This document shows positions 7,961-17,002 of a DNA stretch of 64,000 nt, piece after piece. A model generated the notes under the pieces. That model did no database searches, was not told the origin of the DNA, and was given only the letters and a program-made list of their open reading frames with translations. A program made the translations under genes and the position numbers. Where the stretch lies: the NCBI GenBank assembly GCA_000752035.1, contig CCFE01000011.1:154215-218214 (forward strand), read 5' to 3'. This DNA comes from Bacillus rubiinfantis (GTDB lineage: Bacteria; Bacillota; Bacilli; Bacillales; Cytobacillaceae). Position 1 is the first letter of the stretch. Each line of letters starts with the position of its first letter.

Positions 7961-8322
7961 TGTGAAGAGCCCATTTCTAAATAAGAAGTGTAAACATCGA
8001 TATTTGCGCCCAGTAACACGGTTGCCAGGTGATGGACCGGTGCAGTCGCGACTTCACGATAAGTCCGATCGATATATAAATGTTTGGCATGCGGGAATTC
8101 CCGTTTAAACAACTTGCGAAGTTTCTCACCGGACTCATCTGCATCTACAAGAATATAGACATCCTTATCGTCAAGACATTCAATCCATTCATCTAACTTC
8201 GTATGACTAATGGTCCCATTTGTGCAAATAATTTCCACCGATTCCTTGACGATTTTTTTCACCTTTAATTTATCGGATTTTCCTTCAACAATTAGAACTT
8301 TGTCAACATACAAATCATTCAT
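7957..8322 (-). CDS. yusF: Toprim-domain protein
   Basis: 121 aa, a stand-alone Toprim fold: KVLIVEGKSDKLKVKKIV (the catalytic Glu of the EGKSD motif) near the N-terminus and DVYILVDADESGEKLRKLF (the DxD motif) near residue 60. Toprim domains bind Mg2+ and act in primases, topoisomerases, RNase M5 and OLD nucleases; small solo versions like this resemble RNase M5. The RNA or DNA target is unknown. Same position and size as B. subtilis yusF. Confidence 0.87.
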   Translation of the reverse strand: MNDLYVDKVLIVEGKSDKLKVKKIVKESVEIICTNGTISHTKLDEWIECLDDKDVYILVDADESGEKLRKLFKREFPHAKHLYIDRTYREVATAPVHHLATVLLGANIDVYTSYLEMGSSQ

Positions 8323-8490
8323 TGTCCATCACCTTAAGAATTGGTTTACTGTTAACATATTCGAAATATTGTAAAACGCTTCATGATTGTATGTTAACTA
8401 TACCATTACCGCCATGATTTAATATAGCGATTTGCCCATTTACTAACAGTTTCCCCATCTACAAAGAAGATAAAGTGGAAGTTTTTTCAA

Positions 8491-8517
8491 AAGAAAAAGC
8501 ACCACTATGGGCGCTTT
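8491..8517 (-). terminator. Terminator after gcvH
   Basis: On the minus strand AAAGCGCC pairs with GGTGCTTT (one G-U pair) and is followed by TTCTTTTG. On the plus strand the same pair would be an A-C mismatch, so it is strand-specific. Confidence 0.75.
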
Positions 8518-8547
8518 CGTAAATATGCTTAATAATCACAATCTAAA

Positions 8548-8931
8548 TTAGTTTTCGTTAATCATCGCTTCATATTGTTCTGCTGTCATAAGATTGTCAA
8601 GTTCACTGCTATCAGATAACTCAACGACGATCATCCACGCCTTTTCATATGGTGATTCGTTTACAAATTCAGGACTGTCATTTAGTTCCTCGTTCACTTC
8701 TACTACTTTACCGCTGACTGGCGCATAAAGTTCTGATACCGTTTTTACAGATTCAACGCTGCCAAATGGCTCATTAATTGTTACTTCATCACCAACTTCA
8801 GGAAGCTCTACGAAAACGATATCGCCCAGCTCGGATTGTGCGAAGTGAGTGATTCCAATGCGAACCTGTTCCCCTTCTGCTTTTACCCACTCATGTTCCT
8901 CAGTATAGCGTAATTCCTTTGGTGTACTCAT
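8548..8931 (-). CDS. gcvH: Glycine cleavage system H protein
   Basis: 127 aa. Lipoyl-domain protein that shuttles the aminomethyl group in glycine cleavage; in Bacillus it is also the lipoyl relay for LipL-dependent lipoate transfer. The lipoylated lysine is Lys63 in GSVESVKTVSELYAPVSG. The ATG at 8931 is preceded by GGAGGG at normal spacing; the in-frame ATG six codons upstream overlaps that site and is rejected. It is monocistronic with its own terminator and separate from gcvT/gcvP, as in B. subtilis. Confidence 0.96.
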   Translation of the reverse strand: MSTPKELRYTEEHEWVKAEGEQVRIGITHFAQSELGDIVFVELPEVGDEVTINEPFGSVESVKTVSELYAPVSGKVVEVNEELNDSPEFVNESPYEKAWMIVVELSDSSELDNLMTAEQYEAMINEN

Positions 8932-9009
8932 TGTAAAAAATCCCTCCATCGTTTTTTCAAAAATTTATGATCGATAAAATCGATTTCCCCTTATCAGTGA
9001 TGTTATTCA

Positions 9010-9369
9010 TCATGTAAGCCACATTTTTTCAAACTCTTCTTGTTTAAATCCTACGGTAACTTGTTTCCCATCAGTTACAATTGGACGTTTTAGTAGCATA
9101 CCATCTGTTGCCAACAAATCTAACAGTTCGTCTTCACTTGCTGTCTTTATTTTATCCTTGATGCCTAATTCACGATATTTTTGCCCGCTTGTGTTAAAAA
9201 ACTTCTTTAACTCCAGACCGCTGTTTTGATAGAACTGCTTGAGTTGCTCTCGTGTTGGTGGATTATCCACAATATGTATGGCCTCGTACGAAACATTATG
9301 AGTGTCAAACCATTTTTTTGCATTTCGGCATGTACCACATTTTGGATACCAATAAAAAGTCAGAGACAT
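9010..9369 (-). CDS. yusI: ArsC/Spx-family protein
   Basis: 119 aa. Thioredoxin-like ArsC/Spx fold with CGTC at residues 11-14 (FYWYPKCGTCRNAKKW) and the family block LLKRPIVTDGKQVTVGF near the C-terminus. Spx proteins bind RNA polymerase and ArsC proteins reduce arsenate; this YusI branch has no firm function. It lies between gcvH and the fad operon, as in B. subtilis. Confidence 0.88.
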   Translation of the reverse strand: MSLTFYWYPKCGTCRNAKKWFDTHNVSYEAIHIVDNPPTREQLKQFYQNSGLELKKFFNTSGQKYRELGIKDKIKTASEDELLDLLATDGMLLKRPIVTDGKQVTVGFKQEEFEKMWLT

Positions 9370-9554
9370 CCCTTTTCACCGCCTTTTTCAAAAAAATAAG
9401 ACTCCAGAGTCTCCAAATGAATCATATCATATTCCCATTGAAAATGGATAACAGACAACCCTTCTTTACATCAATTCGACTATTTTCGAAAAAATCCTCC
9501 TTAATGCTAGAATTTTTCGCAACAAGATATAAAAGAGTTTCTACCTTTATGACT

Positions 9555-9674
9555 TTCATTAGCGAATTTAGAAACTTATTAGCGTTTCTGAGACTTTTAT
9601 TAGCGAATTTAGAAATTTATTAGCGTTTCTGAGACTTTTATTAGCGAATTTAGAAATTTATTAGCGTTTCTGAA
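9555..9674. repeat. TTATTAGCG repeat array, 41-bp units of 20+21 bp
   Basis: AGCG words start at 9561, 9581, 9602, 9622, 9643 and 9663, spaced alternately 20 and 21 bp. AGCGAATTTAGAAA alternates with AGCGTTTCTGAGAC, giving an exact 41-bp unit. The same word and spacing recur at 22213-22318. It fills the gap between yusI and the fad terminator and is not coding. Confidence 0.93.
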
Positions 9675-9675
9675 A

Positions 9676-9708
9676 TCCAAAAGGGCCTCTCAGTACGAGA
9701 GACCCCTT
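9676..9708 (-). terminator. Terminator of the fadN-fadA-fadE operon
   Basis: Minus strand AAGGGGTCTCTC, loop, GAGAGGCCCTT, then TTGG. Confidence 0.78.
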
Positions 9709-9737
9709 GTCGCAGAAGTGCCATATTTCAACTGTGT

Positions 9738-11519
9738 TTAAACAACATACCGCTCTGCAGCGATAATTACATCCGCTGCTTCACGCTTCTTCGCGATGAC
9801 GTTTGTTGGTGTATGACGGGTGAATTTGCGTAAGGAAGACAGCATCATTCGCAATGTGTCGCCTTGTTCAACCGCCACAAGTGTTTCTTTCGCAATCGCT
9901 TCGATGGCATTGAAGGCTTCTTGACAGAAAATTTGGGTGTAAAGGAGTTTCTGGCTGCTCTTATCTACACCGTCTTTAGCAATCGCCTTTTCTGTCCGTA
10001 GCACAACCGATTCCATGGCATAGACGTTGGAAATAATATCAGCAATATTCGCTAAAACCTCCTGCTCTTTCTCCAATGCTTTGCCATATTTTTGTGCTGC
10101 TAATCCAGCCGCTAGCAAGGCAATTTTCTTGGCGTTGCGAACCAAATACTTATCTTGAGCAAGCGGCTCGTCACCAGGCTCTTCCGGCATTAACATCATC
10201 AATTCTTCTTGAAGCGCCATCGCTTTTTGGAATAGTGGCAGCTCGCCTTTTAGGGCCTTTTTCACTAGGGTGCCAGGCACCAATAAACGGTTGATTTCAT
10301 TGGTTCCTTCGAAAATACGGTTGATTCGGGAGTCACGGTAGGCTCTTTCAATTGGATACTCCTGCATGAAACCATAGCCGCCATGGATTTGGACGCCTTC
10401 ATCGACAACATAGTCTAATACTTCACTGGCAAAGAATTTGTTCAGCGAGCACTCGATGGCGTATTCGGCAACAGCGTTAGCTATCTTTTTGATATCTTTG
10501 GCATCTTCAGTTGACAGTTGACCTTGGTTATCTTCGTATAATCCGACAGTCCGGTATACAGAGCTCTCTGCAGCATAAATTTTTGCGGCCATTGTCCCGA
10601 ACTTTTCTTTCGTTAGGTTAAATTGGGAAATCGGCGTTTTAAATTGCTGACGTCCATTTGCATATTTGACAGTCATTTCAAAGGCATTCTTGGAGCCGCC
10701 AATAGCACCGACTGCTAGCTTATAACGGCCAATGTTTAAAATATTAAAGGCGATGACATGGCCGCGACCAAACTCACCTAGTAAGTTTTCAACTGGAACA
10801 GGGACATCTTCCAAGATTAATGTACGAGTGGAAGAGCTCTTAATCCCCATTTTCTTCTCTTCAGCACCGGTAGAAACGCCAGGGAAGTCTCTTTCCACGA
10901 TAAATGCAGTGAAATGTTCGCCATCAATCTTAGCATAGACGACAAATACATCAGCAAAGCCAGCATTGGTGATCCACTGTTTTTCGCCATTTAGAATATA
11001 ATGAGTACCCTCGGCATTTAATTTTGCTGTTGTTCTTGCTCCTAAAGCATCCGAGCCAGATCCCGGTTCTGTTAAAGCATAAGCAGCAATTTTTTCACCA
11101 GAAGCCAAGCCTGGCAAATATTTTTTCTTTTGCTCGTCATTACCGAATAAGACGATTGGCAGTGAGCCAATTCCGACATGGGCGCCATGTGACAGCGAGA
11201 AACCGCCTGCCTTAGCCATTTTTTCCGTCAACAGTGATGAGGTAATTTTGTCTAGCCCTAACCCTTCATATTCTTCGGGAACATCAGCAGCTAAAAGACC
11301 AAGATCGCCTGCTTGTTTTAATAATTTTACCGTGCGGTCAAATTCATGGTTTTCCAAATATTCCAGCTGCGGCAGGACTTCTTTCTCAACAAAATCCTCT
11401 GCCGTTTTCGCAATCATTAGATGTTCTTCGGTAAAATCCTCTGGTGTTAACACTTGCTCAAATGGTACATCTTCAATTAAAAAGCTTCCGCCTTTTACTA
11501 ATTTTTTTGTCTCAGTCAT
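9738..11519 (-). CDS. fadE: Acyl-CoA dehydrogenase
   Basis: 593 aa, close to B. subtilis FadE (YusJ). The N-terminal helical domain is followed by the beta-barrel FAD segment (AYALTEPGSGSDALG, WITNAGFADVF) and the C-terminal helical domain with the catalytic base region GYGFMQEYPIERAYRDSR and RIFEGTNEINRL. About 190 extra residues extend past the core, as in VLCAD-like enzymes. It catalyses the first step of beta-oxidation, acyl-CoA to trans-2-enoyl-CoA. It is the last gene of the fad operon, 56 bp after fadA. Confidence 0.95.
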   Translation of the reverse strand: MTETKKLVKGGSFLIEDVPFEQVLTPEDFTEEHLMIAKTAEDFVEKEVLPQLEYLENHEFDRTVKLLKQAGDLGLLAADVPEEYEGLGLDKITSSLLTEKMAKAGGFSLSHGAHVGIGSLPIVLFGNDEQKKKYLPGLASGEKIAAYALTEPGSGSDALGARTTAKLNAEGTHYILNGEKQWITNAGFADVFVVYAKIDGEHFTAFIVERDFPGVSTGAEEKKMGIKSSSTRTLILEDVPVPVENLLGEFGRGHVIAFNILNIGRYKLAVGAIGGSKNAFEMTVKYANGRQQFKTPISQFNLTKEKFGTMAAKIYAAESSVYRTVGLYEDNQGQLSTEDAKDIKKIANAVAEYAIECSLNKFFASEVLDYVVDEGVQIHGGYGFMQEYPIERAYRDSRINRIFEGTNEINRLLVPGTLVKKALKGELPLFQKAMALQEELMMLMPEEPGDEPLAQDKYLVRNAKKIALLAAGLAAQKYGKALEKEQEVLANIADIISNVYAMESVVLRTEKAIAKDGVDKSSQKLLYTQIFCQEAFNAIEAIAKETLVAVEQGDTLRMMLSSLRKFTRHTPTNVIAKKREAADVIIAAERYVV

Positions 11520-11575
11520 GAAAGATTCCTCCTAAATTATTTATACACGGGCCAGACTGCTCTGGCCCTTTGATG

Positions 11576-12754
11576 TTATGGAAGTAATTCAAATACTCCG
11601 GCAGCACCCATGCCGCCACCAATACACATGGTTACGACACCGAACTGTTGATTGCGGCGCTTCAATTCATGAATCAGCGATAAGGTTAGCTTTGCTCCTG
11701 TGCAGCCAAGTGGGTGTCCGAGAGCAATCGCGCCGCCATTTACGTTAACCTTGTCTTCATCAAGGCCAAGCTCGCGAATAACCTGAATCGATTGGGAGGC
11801 AAAAGCCTCGTTCAGTTCAAATAAATCAATATCGGAAAGCTCCAAACCGGCTAGTCTTAGTGCCTTCGGAACCGCTACAACCGGGCCGACCCCCATGATT
11901 TCCGGCGGTACCCCGCCAACAGCAAATGATCTGAACTTTGCTAATGGCTTCAATCCAAGCGCTTCTGCCTTTTCACGGTCCATGACCATGACCGCAGCTG
12001 CACCATCACTTGTCTGGGAAGAGTTCCCCGCGGTTACCGTACCAGTAACGGAGAAAGCGGGACGAAGCTTTGCCAATGTCTCCAAATTTGTATCAGGGCG
12101 GACGCCTTCATCCTGAGAAAATTGAATTGTTTTTTCAATAAGCTTATTGTCCTCACCAACAGCGCGAAGGGTAACCTCAACTGGAACAATCTCATCAACG
12201 AATTTCCCTTCTTGAATTGCCTTGTAGGCACGCTGATGGCTTCTGACTGCAAACGCATCCTGGTCTTCACGGCTGATGCCATATTTCTTGGCCACTTCTT
12301 CGGCTGTATGACCCATGCCCATATAATATTCCGGTGCTGATTCCACAAGCTTTACATTCGGCCTGAGCACATGACCAGTCATCGGCAGCATGCTCATCGA
12401 CTCAATTCCCCCAGCAATCACTGTATCTGTGTGCCCAAGCATGATGGATTGAGCAGCATAGGCGATTGTCTGTAGCGCAGATGAACAGTAACGATTAATG
12501 GTAATCGCCGGAACCGTATTCGGCAGGCCTGCTAAAGCACCGATATTCCGGGCCACGTTTAAACCCTGCTCTGCTTCTGGAATTGCACAGCCAATAATTA
12601 AATCGTCAATATTTCCTTCGTAGTTTCCCGCCCGCTTTACTGTTTCTCTCACAACCAATGCCCCCAAATCATCAGGGCGAACATTGGCAAGTGTGCCTTT
12701 TTTCGCTTTGCCGACCGGGGTCCGAGCTCCGGCAACAATAACTGCTTCTCTCAT
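11576..12754 (-). CDS. fadA: Acetyl-CoA C-acyltransferase (3-ketoacyl-CoA thiolase)
   Basis: 392 aa from the ATG at 12754 (MREAVIVAGART), chosen because GAGAGGGAA lies 5-6 bp upstream; the more distal in-frame start adds eight non-conserved residues. The nucleophile is Cys90 (ITINRYCSSALQ), with HPLGCTGAK and CIGGGMGAAGVFEL carrying the His and second Cys near the C-terminus. It cleaves 3-ketoacyl-CoA with CoA to release acetyl-CoA. It lies between fadN and fadE in one operon. Confidence 0.96.
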   Translation of the reverse strand: MREAVIVAGARTPVGKAKKGTLANVRPDDLGALVVRETVKRAGNYEGNIDDLIIGCAIPEAEQGLNVARNIGALAGLPNTVPAITINRYCSSALQTIAYAAQSIMLGHTDTVIAGGIESMSMLPMTGHVLRPNVKLVESAPEYYMGMGHTAEEVAKKYGISREDQDAFAVRSHQRAYKAIQEGKFVDEIVPVEVTLRAVGEDNKLIEKTIQFSQDEGVRPDTNLETLAKLRPAFSVTGTVTAGNSSQTSDGAAAVMVMDREKAEALGLKPLAKFRSFAVGGVPPEIMGVGPVVAVPKALRLAGLELSDIDLFELNEAFASQSIQVIRELGLDEDKVNVNGGAIALGHPLGCTGAKLTLSLIHELKRRNQQFGVVTMCIGGGMGAAGVFELLP

Positions 12755-12815
12755 GCAAATTCCCTCTCTTTCTATCAATTTAACAACATCACAATCTATC
12801 TTTTACCAAGTCCTA

Positions 12816-15200
12816 TTAATTCCGTAATGGCTTCCCTTTTACGAGCATGTGCTGCATCCGCTGTTGTGATTTTGGTTCTTGGATGAGACTTAGGAAGGCT
12901 TCCCGCTCTAAATCCAATAAATATTGCTCATCGACTTCGGTACCAAATGGAACTTTCCCGCCAGCGATGACATAAGCAATCTTCTTGGCAATCTTCAGGT
13001 CATGCTCAGAAATATAGCCTGATAAGTACATCGCCTCAGCACCAAGTAAAAGTGTGGCATAGCCCGTTTCACCCGTAACAGGGACTTTTCGGCGTACCTT
13101 CGGCTTATAGCCTTTTTCATACAATGATAAAACTGCCTGTTTCGCATCATAAAGCTGATGGTCACTGTTGACACTAATTCCGTCAGACTTACTAAGGAAA
13201 CCAGTTTGGCGTGCTTCTTCTGCCGAGGTGGATACTTTCGCCATCGCAATCGTTTCAAATACTTTATTGGCCACCTGCTGTAAATCAAACGGCACACCGC
13301 TCGGCATATTTTCCAAATGCTTCATATATAATTCTTTATTACCGCCGCCGCCTGGAAGTAAGCCAACACCTGTTTCAACGAGACCGATAAAAGTTTCCGA
13401 AGCTGCTTGAATATGTGCTGCCGGCAGACATACCTCTGCACCGCCGCCAAGTGTCATCGCAAATGGCGCTGCCACAACTGGCTTGGAGCTATATTTTACT
13501 TTTAATAAGGCACTGTGAAGCTGACGGACAATCATATCAAGTTCAAAAATATTGTCATCTTGGACTTCCATTAACATCATCGCCAAGTTAGCACCGACAC
13601 AGAAGTTCTTGCCCTGATTTCCGATTACGAGTCCCTTATAATTTTTTTCGACTTCATCGATGGCAAAATTTATCATTTGCACGATATCAAGGCCAATGGC
13701 ATTGTTCGGCGAGTGGAACTCAAGCAAGGCGACACCGTCACCAATATCAATTAAGCTGGCACCGCTGTTTTTCTTAATCACGCCTTTTTGCTTTTTCACC
13801 TTTTTCAAATCAATAACCTTTGGATTAAACTCTACTAAGCGATATTCGCCGTTATTGTAGAAAAATAGCTCACCATTTTCCTCGTTATAGAAAGAGCTGT
13901 TCCCTTTTGCCAGCATCTCTTCAACCCATGCCGGAACAGCAAGGCCGGATTCTTTCATTTTTTGTACTGACTTTTCGACACCGATGGCATCCCAGGTTTC
14001 AAATGGTCCTAGCTCCCAGCCAAAGCCCCACTTCATCGCGCGGTCAATGGCGACAATATCATCAGCAATTTCTCCTAATAGCTGCGCGGAGTAAACCAAT
14101 GATCGGGATAAGGTATTCCAGAGAAATTGACCAGCGCGGTCGTTGCCGTAAACAAGCGCTTTCAATTTATTGGCTGTGCCTTTTTCTTGCTTTGCCAGCT
14201 CAACCGTTGGGCTAGAGATTTTTTTGCGCGGACCATATTGAAGTGTTTGCGGGTCAAGTTCAAGAATCTCCTTGCCTTTTTTTAGGAAAAATCCTTGTCC
14301 TGACTTGCTTCCCAGCCAGCCATTTTCAACCATTTTTTTCAAGAATGCTGGTACGGCAAAAACATCCTTTTCGTCGCCTTCCACCTTTTCGTGAACATTT
14401 CCGGCAACATGATAGAATGTATCTAAACCAACGACATCAAGGGTGCGAAAGGTAGCGCTTTTTGGCCGGCCAATTAGCGGGCCTGTTAAGGAATCTACTT
14501 CCCCAACACCTAAACCATGAGAAAGCATCTCCTGCACGGTGACGAGCAAGCCGTATGTCCCAATTCGGTTAGCGATAAAGTTCGGCGTATCCTTTGCCTC
14601 AACGACCCCTTTTCCCAAAACATCTTCACCGAATTTTTTCATAAAGGCTAGTACTTCCGGATCTGTGTATTGTGTTGGAATCACTTCCAATAACTTTAAG
14701 TAACGCGGCGGATTAAAGAAGTGGGTGCCTAAGAAATGCTTTTTGAAGTCTTCTGAACGACCTTCCACCATTGCTTCTACGGAGATACCAGATGTGTTGG
14801 AACTGATGATGCTGCCTGGTTTACGATATTGATCAACTTTTTCAAAAACCTGTTTCTTTACATGCAAATTTTCTACGACGACTTCAATGACCCAATCGAC
14901 ATCGATTAGTTTTACTAAATCATCGTCTAGGTTGCCGGCTTCAATGAGCGTAAGATTCCTTTTCGCCGTTAACGGTGCCGGCTTTTGTTTTAACAGCTTT
15001 TGCAATGCTGTTGCGCTAAAGCGATTACGAACCTGTTTATCCGCTAAAGTCAGCCCTTTTGCTTCTTCTTCCTTCGTTAATTCACGTGGCACAATATCCA
15101 ATAATAGTGTAGGAATACCGATATTGGCCAAATGGGCCGCAATCCCTGACCCCATGACTCCTGAACCTAGTACAGCTGCTTTTTTTATCAATTGGTTCAA
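12816..15200 (-). CDS. fadN: 3-hydroxyacyl-CoA dehydrogenase / enoyl-CoA hydratase
   Basis: 794 aa from a TTG start at 15200. GGGGGAG is 6 bp upstream, and the product then begins just before KKAAVLGSGVMGSGIAAHLA, the NAD-binding Rossmann motif. The in-frame ATG at 15239 lies inside the FadR operator and is rejected. Two 3HCDH domains (HFFNPPRYLKLLEVIP, FIANRIG, GLDTFYHVAGNV) are followed by a crotonase domain (PNNAIGLDIVQMI, GKNFCVGANLA, GGGGNKELYM). It performs the hydration and NAD-dependent oxidation steps of beta-oxidation. First gene of fadN-fadA-fadE. Confidence 0.95.
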   Translation of the reverse strand: MNQLIKKAAVLGSGVMGSGIAAHLANIGIPTLLLDIVPRELTKEEEAKGLTLADKQVRNRFSATALQKLLKQKPAPLTAKRNLTLIEAGNLDDDLVKLIDVDWVIEVVVENLHVKKQVFEKVDQYRKPGSIISSNTSGISVEAMVEGRSEDFKKHFLGTHFFNPPRYLKLLEVIPTQYTDPEVLAFMKKFGEDVLGKGVVEAKDTPNFIANRIGTYGLLVTVQEMLSHGLGVGEVDSLTGPLIGRPKSATFRTLDVVGLDTFYHVAGNVHEKVEGDEKDVFAVPAFLKKMVENGWLGSKSGQGFFLKKGKEILELDPQTLQYGPRKKISSPTVELAKQEKGTANKLKALVYGNDRAGQFLWNTLSRSLVYSAQLLGEIADDIVAIDRAMKWGFGWELGPFETWDAIGVEKSVQKMKESGLAVPAWVEEMLAKGNSSFYNEENGELFFYNNGEYRLVEFNPKVIDLKKVKKQKGVIKKNSGASLIDIGDGVALLEFHSPNNAIGLDIVQMINFAIDEVEKNYKGLVIGNQGKNFCVGANLAMMLMEVQDDNIFELDMIVRQLHSALLKVKYSSKPVVAAPFAMTLGGGAEVCLPAAHIQAASETFIGLVETGVGLLPGGGGNKELYMKHLENMPSGVPFDLQQVANKVFETIAMAKVSTSAEEARQTGFLSKSDGISVNSDHQLYDAKQAVLSLYEKGYKPKVRRKVPVTGETGYATLLLGAEAMYLSGYISEHDLKIAKKIAYVIAGGKVPFGTEVDEQYLLDLEREAFLSLIQEPKSQQRMQHMLVKGKPLRN

Positions 15201-15224
15201 CGTTGTCTCCCCCTTCAATGTCTT

Positions 15225-15242
15225 TGAATGAATGCTCATTCA
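15225..15242 (-). promoter_or_regulatory. FadR operator upstream of fadN
   Basis: TGAATGA-ATGC-TCATTCA is a perfect 7-bp dyad matching the TGAATGA/TCATTCA consensus of the TetR-family FadR (YsiA) of B. subtilis. It lies 25 bp before the fadN TTG start. FadR would repress until long-chain acyl-CoA releases it. Confidence 0.9.
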
Positions 15243-15422
15243 TTTTTTTAGTAAAAAAAATTCCGTAATAAAAATGAGCTCCGTTACTATAACTATAAGA
15301 TATTTCGAAAAATTGTGCAATTAGTAAACGTGGAAAATTTAAATTTTTTCGAAAAGTAATTTTTCCCACTGGCAAAGATAATTTATCTACGGAAGGGCAA
15401 GCTACTAAATGAGGTGATCACT

Positions 15423-15554
15423 ATGGCGAAAATGAAGAAAAACCCTTCCAAAGCCGGTGTCAGCGCGGCAAGTGTCAAGGGCAATGCCGGGCCTGGCCGT
15501 GAAGCAAGCGGCGTAGACAAACAAAACAGCCAAAACAACCAATATAAGCGGTAA
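15423..15554 (+). CDS. Small basic protein, possibly YuzL-like
   Basis: 43 codons: MAKMKKNPSKAGVSAASVKG, then NAGPGREASGVDKQNSQNNQ and YKR. GAGGTGATCACT gives a strong ribosome site and a terminator follows directly, so it looks like a real single gene. The peptide is hydrophilic, Lys/Asn/Gln/Ser/Gly-rich and has no Cys. B. subtilis has a small YuzL protein in the same neighbourhood, and small Bacillus spore proteins have similar composition; either is possible. Function unknown. Confidence 0.75.
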   Translation: MAKMKKNPSKAGVSAASVKGNAGPGREASGVDKQNSQNNQYKR

Positions 15555-15596
15555 AAAAAGTGCCAGGCACCATTACAGCGTGCCGGGCACTTTTTT
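15554..15596. terminator. Bidirectional terminator between the 43-codon gene and the rodA-like gene
   Basis: GTGCCAGGCAC and GTGCCGGGCAC flanked by AAAAAA and TTTTTT; it serves both convergent genes. Confidence 0.85.
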
Positions 15597-16764
15597 ATGA
15601 ATTGGTTGAGAACATGTATTTTTTATAGTGATAGCGAATTGAAAAAATCAACCCTAAGGCCATCATATTCCCCATTAACGCACTACCGCCATAACTGATA
15701 AATGGCAGCGGAATCCCGGTAATCGGCAGAACACCAATCGTCATACCAATGTTTTGAAATACGTGAAAGGTGATCATACTAATTACACCGACACAAATAT
15801 ACGTGTAAAATTGGTTCTTCGTCTCCATACCAACCTTGGTAATATGGTAAATTAACAAGAAAAACAAACTAATTAATACACTTGCCCCGATAAAGCCATA
15901 CTCTTCGCCAACAACACTAAAAATAAAGTCTGTCTGGCTTTCCGGTAAATAGACTTCACGGTTGCCAATCCCTTTGCCGCTTGTTTGCCCCGAGCCAATC
16001 GCCAGCATCGATTTAATCAGTTGATAACCGGCTGAACTTTGATAATTATACGGGTCAAGCCAGGAATAAATCCGCCCAAATTGGTATGGTTTCACCCCGA
16101 GAAATTTCTCAAGGACATCGGGATTCCATAAAACAAAATAAAATATCGTCCCCACCAATAAAATACCTGCCGAAAACATCGGAACAAGCATTTTCCAAGT
16201 GATCCCGGAGATAAAAATCATCCCTAGCAAAATAGCCAAAAAGACCAGCCCTGTCCCTAAGTCTTCTTTAATAATCAACAAAAGCGGCAGCATCGTTACC
16301 ATGCCCAGCTTCAGCAGCAGCCAGAAGTCCGTTTGCAATGTTTTCATCAGATGCTTTTGATGATGATCGTCAATCACACGGGCTAAGCCTAGAATTAAAA
16401 ATATTTTCATAAACTCTGAAGGCTGTATTGTACCAATTCCAGGCAGCTGAAACCAGTTTTTTGAGCCGTTAATTCGCGGTGCAATGCTTTCTGGTGCAAT
16501 GATTAAGAAGATTAAAATAACAATTCCAAAACCATAGACGTACCAGGTCAGCTTACGCAGCTGGTCAGAATCAAAGCGTATCACCACTGCAATGATGGCA
16601 CAGCCAACGGCATACCAGGCAACCTGCATAATCAAAAAATTGCGGTCATATTGCCCGCTTTGCTGGGCACTGTAAATGGCCGCACAGCTGGCAAGGAATA
16701 ATAACATAACAATAAGCACAAGACTATAATCCAGTTTAGAAGTTGAACTATTATTGGAAGTCAT
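15595..16764 (-). CDS. FtsW/RodA/SpoVE-family (SEDS) peptidoglycan polymerase, RodA-like
   Basis: 389 aa with about ten membrane segments. SEDS signatures are ESIAPRINGSKNWFQLPGIG with IQPSEFMKIFLIL (the essential region near residue 100), YLPESQTDFIFSVVGEEYGF, and GIPLPFISYGGSALMGNM near the C-terminus. These lipid-flipped-precursor polymerases build septal, lateral or cortex wall together with a class B PBP. The length and the VYLPESQTDFIFS block resemble RodA more than FtsW. No PBP gene adjoins it, so the partner is unknown. Start: GGGAGAC upstream of the ATG at 16764. Confidence 0.88.
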   Translation of the reverse strand: MTSNNSSTSKLDYSLVLIVMLLFLASCAAIYSAQQSGQYDRNFLIMQVAWYAVGCAIIAVVIRFDSDQLRKLTWYVYGFGIVILIFLIIAPESIAPRINGSKNWFQLPGIGTIQPSEFMKIFLILGLARVIDDHHQKHLMKTLQTDFWLLLKLGMVTMLPLLLIIKEDLGTGLVFLAILLGMIFISGITWKMLVPMFSAGILLVGTIFYFVLWNPDVLEKFLGVKPYQFGRIYSWLDPYNYQSSAGYQLIKSMLAIGSGQTSGKGIGNREVYLPESQTDFIFSVVGEEYGFIGASVLISLFFLLIYHITKVGMETKNQFYTYICVGVISMITFHVFQNIGMTIGVLPITGIPLPFISYGGSALMGNMMALGLIFSIRYHYKKYMFSTNS

Positions 16765-17002
16765 GATGAAGTCTCCCTTGAAAAAAACTTTTGCATTCCT
16801 CCATTATATTTTTAAAAGCAGGAAATCTCAACTTCTAAACGGCCTTTGGATTTATTTACAAATAATGATAAATGTCTGAAAAAAACTATTTTACTTGGAA
16901 TTATGGAGAGCAGATATTTTATTTGTTATTTTCATAGCTGTTAAAGATAGTGCATATCAATATGGTACGAGCTAATTTTATGATAAGAATGTGAGGGAGC
17001 CT

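Noticed and set aside
8372..8386. cre-like (CcpA) site upstream of yusF
   Set aside because: TGTAAAACGCTTCA resembles a catabolite-response element, but the CG is shifted by one base from the consensus.
16765..17002. ECF sigma-factor promoter for uppP
   Set aside because: No TGAAAC/CGTC pair with correct spacing was found.
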